Below are positions 1 to 11,700 of a stretch of 64,000 nt of DNA, one piece after another. Origin of the DNA: Mugil cephalus. Taxonomy: Eukaryota > Chordata > Actinopteri > Mugiliformes > Mugilidae. The notes under the pieces were generated by a model. That model had not been told where the DNA came from. It ran no database searches and was given only the letters and a program-made list of their open reading frames with translations. A program made the position numbers and the translations under genes. The DNA is taken from contig NC_061776.1 of the NCBI RefSeq assembly GCF_022458985.1, positions 11,922,591 through 11,986,590 on the forward strand, written 5' to 3'. Position 1 is the stretch's first letter. Every line of letters starts with the position of its first letter.

Positions 1-2147
1 TCTCACACCGTCGCTCACGTGTTCATCACCGCCTCGGCTGCATGAGCTTGTTATTGTGCACGACTTATCAAAAGGTGGAGAAGAGGGCGGGGAGATGATG
101 ACAATCCTTGAGTCAACCAATGGATTGTTTAGTACGCCATGTGTATTTTCTTCGTTTCCCATTATCAGTGAGCAAGGTGACATCCGATACATGTGAGCAC
201 ATAAGAAAAACAGCACAGGCGTCTATAAATACCAAAGAGATAATCTCTGCAGGAATGAGTCAACATTACTTATCACTATTGATTGATAAAATACATAAAT
301 GTCAGGTACGCTCAGGTTGTAGTCCAAGCACCGGTCAATTCAAACATGCTTCAACCAAGTTCTCTACGGTCTGGATTCTGGCACCTTCCCGTCTGGTTTA
401 CCTCAAAAAGCTGAGGACACACTACCAGATTTTATCAGTCGGCATGGGTGGTTAGCATTAAAATCTGTTAAGAGTCTGAGGGAGTTAAGACACAAATATG
501 CAAGTGCGTGAGGGGAACAGACCTAACCTGACCTCAGTCGCAGTCAACGAAACCGAATCAACCAAACCAAACTGAGACGGATCTGGACGCAATCGAGTGG
601 TGTAAACTGATTATCGACCCAACTGCTAAAACATGTAGCCGACTGCCAATGAAAAAGACAGAGTGAGAAGCAGCAGAAGCATCAAAACAACGTTGGCAAA
701 CAGCGAGAGCAAGAGAGCGGCGACAAACCAAACCTGGATCGCAGGAAAGGAGGAGAGATTAATCGAGTTGTGGCAGTGGCACGAGCGCTTATATAATGTT
801 TGTTGGTGGCATACCACAACTGTTGCCAACTGTCAAGAGTTTGAAGCGCTCACTTGGTTTCACAAATCATGTAGTTTGTGATACCTGATCAGACTCAACC
901 ATTCAGCATGTGATCCCCAGTCTCTCAATCGTCGCACAAAAATCTGCTGAAGTCTGTTCGTTAGTGTATACTCCTGGTCTTTTCAAAATCTGCATACTGT
1001 GAAAGTTGTGTAGCATTTACTTTATAGCTATTGTACACATAACCAAACATTTAAGAACATGACTAAACTTGTCAGCAGTCTGGAAGTAATATACAGAACC
1101 AAGAAGAGATTGACGAAGCTTTATACAGCCGAGTGAATTAGAAAGATATTTAAGTTTCTCAGCTGTTTTTTCTAACCTTCCAGCTCTGTGTGTTTCTGTG
1201 ATAAAAGCCAATACACTTTTCTTTAGTGTCACATATTTTGCACCCTGAAGTAGACTCGACTGTCACATAAAATCTTTACAGAATAGCTTGGAGGCAGGTT
1301 TTTTTTTGTTTTTTTTTACTTAATACACTGCAGAGCTATAACTGTCAAGCATTAAGGCCTACACTGGATTGATTTTAAAGTTTATTGTATTTTATTGAAG
1401 TGTAAAAATAGTGTGTGTGCAAAAATACCCGACTAGGACATCCATAAACATAATGTATAAGGCTCTTCCAATAAGGCCTCTGACCAACCGTCCCATCTGC
1501 TGAGCTCTTTATAAGCTCTACCAAAGAAAACACACAAGCCTACCGAGTTGAGACTGTGGGTTTGGCCTCCTCCTGTGCTAGAATCTGTTCTGTGTTCAAG
1601 ACTCTGACAAGAGCCATTAATAGATGTATAAATACTTTCTCGTGTTTGAAATAACCCAGCCACAAGCGAATAAACCAAGCAAGAAGCAACGCATTAATCT
1701 TTAACTGCATACTTGTAGTTTTTATCTGGAATGATGCAAAGCACATTTGCTTCAACTGTGTGACAAATGGATCAGTCCTGTTACTGAGTTTACTAACCAA
1801 ACCATAGTGGGTTCATGTTACTCTCTTTCAAGTATTAGATTACACCAAACAGCAAACTCATTATACGTGTAAAATAATCCATGGCAATCGGGCAATAATA
1901 GGCAGTGATGGCTTTCGTTTTTACTCATTTTGCACCCCTAGAAAAACACACATCATTCATTCAGGGCGACAGTTTAATTCCTTATTCTCAACACTGTATA
2001 CAAATTCCTGGCGAGTGTGAATTTGGCGACACAGTAAGTGGAAACGGACAAAGCCCCAACACAAAATCTGCCATGTAGGATTGAGACTGCCCAGCCTAAA
2101 ATAGTGTTTGTTTTGTTGCTTTTCAACACACAACCTCTTTCTTAGTG

Positions 2148-2450
2148 TTTTCTCATCTTCTTAGTAGGGTCGCGGGCTTGAGGCAGGGTACACCCTGGAC
2201 AGGTCGCCAGTCTATCGCAGGGCCAACACGTAGACAAACAACCATTAGCACTCACACCTGGGGTCAATTTAGGTTCAACAATTAGCCCAACGCACCTGTC
2301 TTTTGGAGGTGGGAGGAAACCGGAGTATCCGGAGGAAACAGAGAACATGCAGACTCCATCCAGAAAGGCCAGAGTTGGACTCGAACCTGGACCTTCTCGC
2401 TGGGAGGCATCGGTGCTAACCACCGAGCCGCTAAATGGTACATTTGCAGT
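2148..2450 (-). repeat. Teleost dispersed repeat, copy 1
   Basis: This carries the hallmark text of a dispersed repeat that is very common in teleosts: a segment reading GGAGGAAACCGGAGTATCCGG, then ACATGCAGACTCCA, then TCGAACCTGGACC and TGCTAACCACCGAGCCGC. Its reverse complement resembles the 3' flank of the novel gene near 52.78-52.95 kb (GAATGGTTGTTTGTCT). The element class is not certain from the sequence alone; no intact open frame remains. Confidence 0.6.
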
Positions 2451-2582
2451 CTATGGTGCTGTGACACTGCCCGGTCGAGTCCAAGCGGGACGTACATGTC
2501 TAAGTAACATCCACATGAATGCCAGGTTCAAAAGCTTCCCAGCCGAACACGGATTTGTCATAAGATGGTCAATGTCATTTAC

Positions 2583-2624
2583 TTCCCCCGTTAGAGGTCA
2601 TAATGTTGTGGCTGATCGCTGTAT
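2583..2624 (+). mobile_element. Terminal fragment of a Tc1-like element
   Basis: The fragment contains GGTCATAATGTTGTGGCTGA, matching the terminus found at several other places in this window. Only the end of the element is recognisable. Confidence 0.5.
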
Positions 2625-3299
2625 TTTGACTTGGATGTTACACTGTACTGGTGCATACTTTTAATACTTAGTACAAGCAATACTGGCTAACTAGAGTCTC
2701 CAAAATGACCATCAATTAAGTTCATTACCTCTGTAAAAATGGGTTTGTTAAACTCGGCATTTAAGAAGCTGATTATTTCACATGGCGGATGTATTACGCT
2801 ATAATTATACTACTGCGCAGTGCTATGCAAGGGCCTTACGCAAGTCAGGCTAATTATGTTTCTATGTCCTGCTTCACTTTTAACAGTGGCAACTGAAACT
2901 GTAGCCAAAAGTTTGCCACACACAAATGTCTGTATCTCCAAACCTGCTCAGCTAAACCTCACCGATTCTTTATTGATCTAAAACAATCAAAACTCACAGA
3001 GATGGAAAACAAACCAGAAATACTAATAAGTTACATATCTGGGGAAGTGGAGTCAACAATGCAACAGGAGCAACAGCAGCAGCATAAATTACGCATTACA
3101 TGGTATACACTTTAATTAATACACTTAAATTAGTAAACAACAAGGTTAATGTGCTGCCACTGACTTTTTTTTCATGTGTATTGCAAAACAAATGACAGTG
3201 AGTGGTGAATCAGTGCTCACACCACATATAAATAAAATGCCTTTAGGAGTAAAGAGGTGTTTCCTGCCGTCTAATCTATTTAAAAACACCCGTGTGGTA

Positions 3300-4190
3300 C
3301 AGGTGTCTCGTTTGCTGATGTGTCAGCGCTGCTCACAAGCCGAGACCTCTGCTGCAACAAGCCGCAAATCGCGCAACGTTACTGACACGGGACACAAGCG
3401 CTTTGAGGACACACTGCGGAAATAAGCAGGGCATGAAATAAAACTCAAATCACGTCCACCGAGCCGTGAAAAAAAACGCCAGAGACGTTCGCCACTTGCA
3501 CAAATTCAAACCGTACCCGGTGCAGTGACGCATAGTGGACGTAGAGGAAAAAGAAAATGAATGGAGACGGCTAGCTGTTTTTAACCCTGTGCTAGCCTCG
3601 ATGTTAGCGTTTGGTTTAACGTTATCGTGTCAGTTTCTGGGTCTTCAGTGTCCACGAAATGCAAATGCCTTTATTTGTTATGCTACGAATGTGCTGTGCA
3701 ATATTTTCACTACAGTCGACGTTTTTCATTAATTAAAATACCCGAGCGCAGCTAAAATAAATAATTGTAAATAACTGTTAGCCAGCTTACATGCTAGCTA
3801 ACGTTAGCCGAGGGTGGACTGAACATTATCGAAAGAGAGAAGCGACGGGCTGAAGACGGGCTGAAATGGTCCCGTCCACCCCGGCTCACCTTTGGGTTGC
3901 TTCAGCTGGACGCCGCCGGGTGGTGAAGGGGTGTCGCGGTGTCCTCAGCGAGTCCCCATGTCATGTAGCTTTGGGGAGCCTCCTCCTGACGTGTCCGTCC
4001 CTGGACCACCGTGGCCGACTGGTGTGTGGCAGCTGAGGCTGAAGTTGACGGGACGGGGAGACGCACAGCGGCGGCGCACTCGCACAACTAGTGGGACAAC
4101 TCGGCTCAGTGCACGGGTTCAAGTCCGCGCACTGGTGATGTCATGCGCAAAAACAAATAGCCGGCTCCGACGCATAATTTACTGTTATGA
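3300..4190 (-). promoter_or_regulatory. GC-rich promoter region
   Basis: Base composition turns GC- and CpG-rich relative to the AT-rich flanks, most strongly between 3850 and 4100. This is typical of a vertebrate housekeeping promoter. It encloses a minus-strand non-coding exon with a clean donor, so transcription probably runs leftward out of the window. Confidence 0.45.
3890..4100 (-). other. Putative non-coding first exon, perhaps lpin2
   Basis: Read on the minus strand, the GC-rich segment ends in CAACCCAAAG followed by a consensus donor GTGAGC (donor bases 3884-3889). It holds no credible start codon in a long frame, so it looks like a 5'UTR exon whose coding part lies left of the window. 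The upstream limit (transcription start) is a guess. The lpin2 suggestion rests only on established human gene order, LPIN2-MYOM1-MYL12A, with LPIN2 on the same strand as MYOM1. No lipin protein sequence is visible. Confidence 0.4.
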
Positions 4191-4403
4191 ATGATTGATT
4201 GACAAATCTCTGTTATGATGCGTGGAACTATTTGGGGACCTCCAAATAGTTCATTATACGAGCAATACAAACAGGTAGAAATTAACCCCTTTAATGCAAA
4301 TCAATACATGCAAATTTATGTATATGTAGGCACGTTTGCAGGTATATATGTCTATACATTTATATTTTTATATATGTGTGTGGGTATGCTAACTGTCCAC
4401 ACT

Positions 4404-4860
4404 TTATATCAACCACAACATTAAAACCACTGACCACAAAAGTAAATAACATTGACCATCCTGTGACAATTCAATGTTCTGCTTTTGCACCTGGCATTGT
4501 GTGGATGTTACCTGGACATGTAGTAGTCTACCACCCACCTAGACCAGACCAGGCACCCCCACTACCCCATAGCAATGACACTCTTTTTAATGGCAGCAGC
4601 CAAGGTACACACACAAAAACAACTCAAGAAACGTGCACCTGGCCTCCAAATTCACTAGATTGCAAACTGATCAAGTATCTATGGGTTGATCCACAGAGAC
4701 CCTACAGACCATCCCAACGAACCCAAAGATTCCCACTGACAACATGGTTTTGCTGGTATAGTCACTGATTGATATGTTATTGTCAATTCTCTGATGAGTC
4801 ACACTTGTTTTGGAGGCAGGCAGGCAGATGACATAATGTTATGCCTGGTCAGTGTTTACA
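4404..4860 (+). mobile_element. Non-autonomous Tc1-like element with transposase relic
   Basis: Ends resembling inverted repeats bracket about 455 bp: CAACCACAACATTAAAACCAC on the left and ACATAATGTTATGCCTGGTC on the right. The interior encodes a degenerate peptide with WPPNS...LIKYLW, corresponding to the Tc1/mariner transposase motif WPPxSPDLNPIExLW. The catalytic Glu of that motif is Lys here, and the upstream catalytic region is missing. This is a decayed, non-coding derivative. Confidence 0.65.
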
Positions 4861-5695
4861 TATAACTGTTTGAATCTCATCTCATCTAATCCTTAGAAAA
4901 TGAATGATCTGTTATTGGGGATTGTTTCAGACAAAGGCAACCCTCTCAAAAACAGCTGCATCTGCACTAAAAGGAGTGCCTCAAAGAGAAACAGACATAA
5001 CTTGATCATTAGTTCGTCAGCCTCAAACCAAACGCTTCAGGGAGGATTCCATGTGTGATTTCCTTAAATTGTACCTGCAATACAGCATTCCCCCAACTGT
5101 CAGCACAACGTTCTGACTGTGACGCTCATACGAACACATGTACCTCGTATGTCTGTACTATTTTCTTTAACACCTTTAACTGAAATGGTTTTCACACTCA
5201 CAGTGTTTACCTGCTCCACCTTTCCTAAAAAACAGTCGATGTCTACACCTACAGCTCGCATGCGTCCGTGCGTACACATGATGCACGCTAACAGTATATG
5301 CTAACACATAACACAAACCAGATAACTGATAAAGAGTTCATGTCACATTTTTTCCTTTATTTTTTGTTTTTACATCGCGAAAACCTCTGGGTCACTTGAT
5401 TCGAGAGGTCAAAGGTCAACTACACATAATACTGTAATATAAGAATACAGCATTTTGCTTTTAATGGCCTTTTTTTATTATTTTTTAAAACAAAGATTAA
5501 TAACAGATAAATTCCTTCCCACACATTGCATTAACTGCTAATAGTAGCCACAGGTGACAGGGGACCTGCCAAGCAACTACAGCACACAGTTATTCTCTCT
5601 GAATCCCATTCATAGTTTCCTTCCTTGACAAGCAATGCCCAAAGCTCTTTAGCCCAGCACACGAAAGACGCAAGAGGAAGCAGCTGTATTCAAGA
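4861..5695. other. Spacer downstream of myom1
   Basis: AT-rich sequence without a convincing exon or RNA gene. It separates the putative leftward promoter from the 3' end of myom1. Confidence 0.4.
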
Positions 5696-5701
5696 TTTAT
5701 T
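5696..5701 (-). terminator. myom1: Poly(A) signal of myom1
   Basis: A minus-strand AATAAA lies about 95 bases beyond the myom1 stop codon and is the first canonical signal downstream. It implies a short 3'UTR. Confidence 0.6.
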
Positions 5702-5796
5702 GAACTGCTTTGTTGCACCGGCATGTGCCGGGGTAAAATGCTTTGGAGGCAGCACGGTCGTTAATCTTCTTTACGTCACTACGCTTGCATCTTCCT

Positions 5797-8700
5797 TTAG
5801 TCTTTCTTCTCCTCCTTGTTCTCCTCGTCTTCTGGGTTGTACACGCTGACGGTGAACTCGCCGGCCTCCGTGCCGTACTTGTTCTTGACCATCAGGGCGT
5901 ATTTGCCAGAGTCGGTGGTGGTGACGGCGGCAATCGTGATGCTGGCGAACTTGCCGTGCTCGAACTTGAGCTTGTAGCGGTCGTCGGACTGCAGCTCCTT
6001 GTCGTTCTTTACCCACCACACCTCAGGCACGGGCTCGCCCCAGACGTTGCCCGTCAGGTTCAGGGACTAAAGCGAAAGAGAAAGAAAGAAAACAGGTTTC
6101 CAGGGTATTGATGTGGTCGCAGAATTCAGAAGAAAGAGGAACACACACACACACACACACACAAAAACAAAACAGAGTGAGAGAGTAATTACTTACCTTG
6201 CCCTCTTGGATTGCAACCACATCTGGCAAGCCTCCAACAACACGGGCACGATCTGAGCAAGAAAAACAGTGGTGAGCCAAGCACGTCAACTGTCACAGTC
6301 GCTGAGTAGTGAGCATTTCCCTGTTAAACAGCATAATATTCACCAACACCGACAGTGTTAGCTGGAATAATATTCAATATTTGATCAGTGTGGTAATTTC
6401 ATCTACAAATGAGCCCATTTCTATTAATGAGATATATGCATATTCAATTCCCCTGAACCAGAGTTAAAATAAATAAATAAATAAAATAATAATAATAATA
6501 ATAATAATAGAGGTCTCTCTATCCAGGAAAAGTCGCATCATGTCACAGAGCCATGTCTCCTGGGAGCAAGGAATAAATAACCACTTACTTCTCTCTGCGA
6601 TGGCAGCAGCTCTGCGCAGGGAAAAGAGACAGAGATTGTCAGAAGCATCTTAAAATGATATCAGTTAGTGCTAAGCTACACAATAGCAGGAAGTATATTT
6701 TGAGTGCTTATGAAAGGACTTGGAAAGTACACAGATACTATTTTAAGTTTGTGACGACTGTTACTATTTATTCGTGTAAACATCCTCTTCAGGGAAAGTC
6801 AGAAGGATTGAGTCAGATGAGTCTGTTTACTTACTTGAGCCTTTGGAATTCTTCAAATGCTTCCTCCCATGCTGCACCAACACAAATCAGCAATTATAAT
6901 TTAGTTACACAAGCCAAAGTTAATAGGATGTAATGCTCTTTGAGCGTGGAGAATCTCTCTCCTTTTTGACTTTAAAAACTTTCCCTCACCCTTTCCGGAC
7001 AGATCAAAGACTCTCTTCACACCGTCCTTGCCATCAAAGATGTCTATGGTGTATTTGCCCTTGTCCTTCTCAGTGGGCTCATTGATCTTAAGCCACAGCT
7101 GCTCTCCTGTAACTCCGGACTTAACTCTCTCGGAGGCGGCAATCTTAGCATCTCTGAGGAGGAAAACAGGGACACAGAGATCAAGTCGTGTTTTATTTGC
7201 TGAAATCCAAGTCACGGCGACGTAGGGCGCAAACAGGAAGCAGCTCACTCTTAAAACCCAAGCAATCAATCAGCCCCTGTACTTTAACAAAATCGCACGT
7301 GAGATGAGATTTTTCACCCATCTGTGGTTTGTCTTCTTATGATACACCAGAAGATTGTTCAGGGAAGCTGAGACTTTCCCTCAAAAGCGTCGCTTTACTG
7401 TGCAGTATGAATCACTGGAGCCTATAGCAGCAAAACCCATTTCAGAATACAATAGAAGGATATTGTCTTATGTAATGCGCAGTATATCTCTGCTGTCACA
7501 TATGTAAATCCTGTTGTGGTAGAATACACAGAGACTTTGCAGGCACCTCCACCATCATTGTGACGTTTAATGAAAACACACACTTTTGTTGTAAATTAGT
7601 AAAATATGCACAAAATTTGCTCTGTTGATGCTGTTGATTAACGCGTGTCTGCTTCAAGTGCATGCAAGACTACAGTTTTTTCCATTCTGTTTGATCTTTA
7701 GTCGATTGTTGTCATGCATACTGTATGTACTGTATCCCCTTTTATGTGCTTTGACGTTGTCTTGCCACCTTTTTGTTTGATTTCTTTCTTTGTGTAGCAT
7801 CGGAGGAATCGCAAATTAGCCTTACGGCTAAATCTGACACATTTAGAACGTGTTGTCGTCTTAACGAGCGTTGATCCGTCCTCAAAAAAGTGCAGAAAAT
7901 ATGTCACAGTCTCGGTTTATCTGTTATAGGAGTGTAGATGTTGGTATGTTACATTATGAGTAATTAATGTGTTGAACTATATACATTTTTTAAAACGGTT
8001 GCATGTATCATGATCGTTAATTTTCAAAAAGGATATCAAATATGAACATGAACTGGTTGTATTTTTGTTACGTACTTCTGCAGCCAACCAACGCGCAGGT
8101 CCTCATGGTGATATGTGACCGTGGAATAGAGAGTGATGCCGTGTTCGGTGCTGAGAATCTGGATGTCGCTGGAAGAGTTGGCTAGAGGGGAAATAATCAA
8201 AAAACACGCATTTATTGCTATTCCTTGGAAGAGGCTGTTGTCTGTGTTTTTTTCTTTGTGTTTCTTTCAGTGAGTGGACTACATGATGTGCTTCATTACC
8301 GCCTGGCAAGTGTGAATTATAATGACTCACCAATAACCCTGAACAGCTCATTCATTACAGCCTGGTATCCTGAGGAAAATGATGATAGCACTTGTTAATG
8401 TCATGCTCTCTCTCTTTTTTTTTGCAGCACTGATTTCCACTTTTCTACTTAATTTGCCACTCATGAAATTCATGAAGGGGGCCGTACCTGCGTCTGTCAG
8501 ATTGAAGGTGCTCTTATCTTTGCCTCTCTCATCCCTCAGGAAGACCTCGTAAATGCCCGCGTCGTGCTTTGAGATCTAGGGTGTCATATAAAAGTCACAT
8601 TAGTGTCCTTGAGGCAATAATGAGTTCCCTCCAACCTCATAGAGAGGTGAATACAGAATCATTCTTAGGACAGATAACAGACAGTGGAATAGCCACACAG

Positions 8701-11700
8701 AGACCAACTAAACCGAAAAGGCAAGCTTTTCTCCCGCCCGTGATGCTGCAGGCGATTAAAGGAAAACAGGGTGGAGGAAAACATGTAGAAGGTGAGACGA
8801 GGAGGACACATGGAGAAATCAGGCGTCAACTTATGGCAGAAAGATTATGTCCAGACTTTAGGTCTTGGTGGCGGGCGAACGTCGTCTGCAGGTGGTTTTT
8901 TCCCTTCTTTTTCTTTCTTTTCCTGTTGCTTAATAACCCACTGTGAATTAGACAGATAAGCCAGTTATTGCAAATGCGACAGAAGCTCGTGCAATGACAA
9001 CAACCCTCCGTTATGGAATAATGATGACACAGTTTCAATGGAGCATGGATATAACTTCACTCGCTCTGGTTCCTTAATAATGAACCGGATGAACGGGAAA
9101 GCTGGGTTCTGTTGAAGCGAGGTTGTGTAAGGTTCCTGTCCAGTTAAAGAAAACAGAGATCGGCGTGCCTTCAAAGAGTGGGCACGGAAGCCAGGCAATA
9201 GTTGTGTGCTCCGTGGTAAAATGGAGGTTTTTGTCAATGGAGTCCGGTGGCTTCGAAGAGAACATAGATCAATGTAACGGCTTCCAATCCCCGATGGCTG
9301 TAGGTTAAGTGGTGATAACATTCTAAATATAGCAAATGCTCAAACCGATTTATTTGGTTGGGTGGAGTTTCTGTTAGGTGGCGAAAATAGCATTTACTGT
9401 TGACACATCCTTGTCAGTTTATTGCTTGGCGACTCCCGTCTGCTTCTCCAAACTGGGGGACGCATCTCGTACAACCTCACTCCACAAGAAACCAAACTAT
9501 CCCTTGTCACAAATGGACCTTTTACATGTTTGAGTAAGGAGGCCAGAGGAGTGAATACAGCATTAGAAATGAAGTGGAAGAATGAATGACACAGATAAAC
9601 CACATGCTGCACTGCCGTCACGCGGCCGTAAGCGTTGAAAAGTACAACCTCTGAGCCTCTAATATCCAAACTGATCACTTCACAGCGAGAATGAAAAGTT
9701 CAAAAGAGAATGATTTGGCTCTTGTCCGTTGTTCTGACTCTGTTGGGATATTTTTAAAAGTGCTTCATCATTTATGATTCTGTGCGTCAGAGAGCGGTCG
9801 GCCGGCAGTGCAGCATCTAGTCAAGCTCTACAGCAAAAGCGTAGCTGCGCCAGCATCACTTTTTTAGCTCTTTACTCATGAGCTCTTCCCAGAGCAAGGC
9901 CTCCTATGTAACGGCTGACCTTTCCGATATTAAAGGTCAGCTCGCTGTCCTTCATCTCGATCTTCTTCGCGTCCTCGTCTTCCTCAGCAATCTCAATGCT
10001 GTCCTTCAGCCAAATGATCTCGGTCTCCGCTCTGACATTTCCGATCTGCGACATGAAGAAGCGTTGAGGGAAAACATCTTTGAAAAGACAGCAGTGCAAG
10101 CATTTACAGTCACTTTCGTTACCTTGCATTTCAACAGCACATCACATTCTGGAGTAACGGCGAAGTCGAGGTACTCCACAAAGTGAGGGCCTGTGGACAT
10201 TGAATAAAAAGGTAATTACAGAAACATGCTTGAGTAATTAGCATTAAAATTGCGCAGCAGGAGAAGAGAGATTCATTACCTTGTTTCCTGACCCATTCGG
10301 CTCTTTCAAATTCTGATTTCTTTTGGAGCTCTCTGAATTCTGCACAAAGTTAACATGAATGTTACAGTGTATCAGCACATCCTGTCCATCCAAAAATAAA
10401 TAAGAGACGACAGAGAGGAAAGGTTGTCTTCTGCTGCCCCTCGATGGATAAAGAGTTTAACTGCAGCAAAAGGCAGGGATGGCTCTCCTCTCTAAACACA
10501 AATTCAACAGTCTCACTTCTTTTCTTACCATCTCCAATTAGCACCAGGCTAGTTGTACCCTTAGCCTTTCCGTCCACCAGGTTAAAGGTGAACGTCCCCT
10601 CGTCCGTCACTTCCAGAGAGTCCATGAACATTTCGATGATGCCGGTGGACTTGTCGAAGTTCATCGTGTATTTCTAGAACGCGACGAAGGTCCAGAGGTG
10701 ACCAGCTGACACAGAACGGCACCATCGTGATGGGAGACTAATTAGACCTGGATCCCTACCTGTCCCTGAGTGATGATGACGTCGTTGAAGACGTACTCCA
10801 CTTGGCAATCGGAGGTCCATTTCTCGACCTCAGTCCAGAATCGCACGCGGCCCTTCTCGAGCAGCTCCATGGACATTTCGTTCTTGAAGGGAATAACTGG
10901 AGAGAGGCGGACATTGTTGATATCTTGCATGGAGCCAACTACACAGTCTACTGTGTTGATGCTGGTGTTAAATGATTCTGTGCTACAGGTAATTCACCTG
11001 GGAACTTGTGCTCATGGCTGAGATCCAGAAGGCGTCTGAGACCTGAAAACAACACAAAGGCGAAATGAGCGAATGACCTCCATAAACTGACCTACAGCAA
11101 CGAATGATCAAGACAAAAATATCTCAGTGTAACAGAGGGGAACTGGAAGCAGCTGTTGGGGCAGGATGACAGACGGGAGTTTACACAGCCAAGACTCACC
11201 CTCCTCAGTGAGCGTGTAGCTGGAGGAAATGCCTTCAGTGTTGGTGACCTCACAGGAGAAAGTGCCCAGATCCTCCAGGGAAGGACTGTTGAAGATGGCT
11301 CTGGATCTGAAAGAAAAGCAAACAAGGAAATCAGTTTTGACCTGGATTTGTAGATGCGTGGATGCTTTCTTCATCGGGGAACTTTAAGTGGACTTACTTG
11401 CCCCCTTGGGTGACGACAGTGAGGCGAGAGGTGTCTGTGATTGCCTTGTAGTTCTTGGACCAAATGAACTCAGAGCCCTCGCTCATCTCAGAGCACTCGA
11501 ACACCATAGAAATCACGCCGTCGTCGTCCACGTCCACGTAAATCTCTTTAGTGCCTGAGAAAGAAAAAAATAAACGACACTGTGAAGAAAAGACAGCAGG
11601 GGCAAATAATAAAAATGGAAGACATGACAGTGAGTCGACAGCAGAAATCACGGATCAACACCGAGAAATGGCGATTTTCTGCGTTCCCTCCAGACTTTCC

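Larger units (their letters stand above)
1..3300. other. Non-coding stretch, probably intron of a leftward gene
   Basis: I see no exon with both splice sites and a recognisable protein here. Open frames are short and unrelated to known families. The stretch lies downstream (leftward) of a likely minus-strand first exon at about 3.9 kb, so it is probably the first intron of that gene; lpin2 is suggested by synteny alone. It contains the dispersed repeat near 2.15-2.45 kb and a Tc1-like terminus near 2.6 kb, described separately. I looked for the conserved lipin N-terminal coding exon and did not find it. Confidence 0.4.

Noticed and set aside
3535-3732. Plus-strand open frame near the GC-rich promoter (65 codons)
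   Set aside because: No true ATG at its start, no homology that I recognise, and it runs against the likely direction of the exon at 3.9 kb.
4376-4768. Plus-strand open frame of 130 codons
   Set aside because: Its only recognisable part is the decayed Tc1-like transposase motif. It is listed as a mobile-element relic, not a gene.
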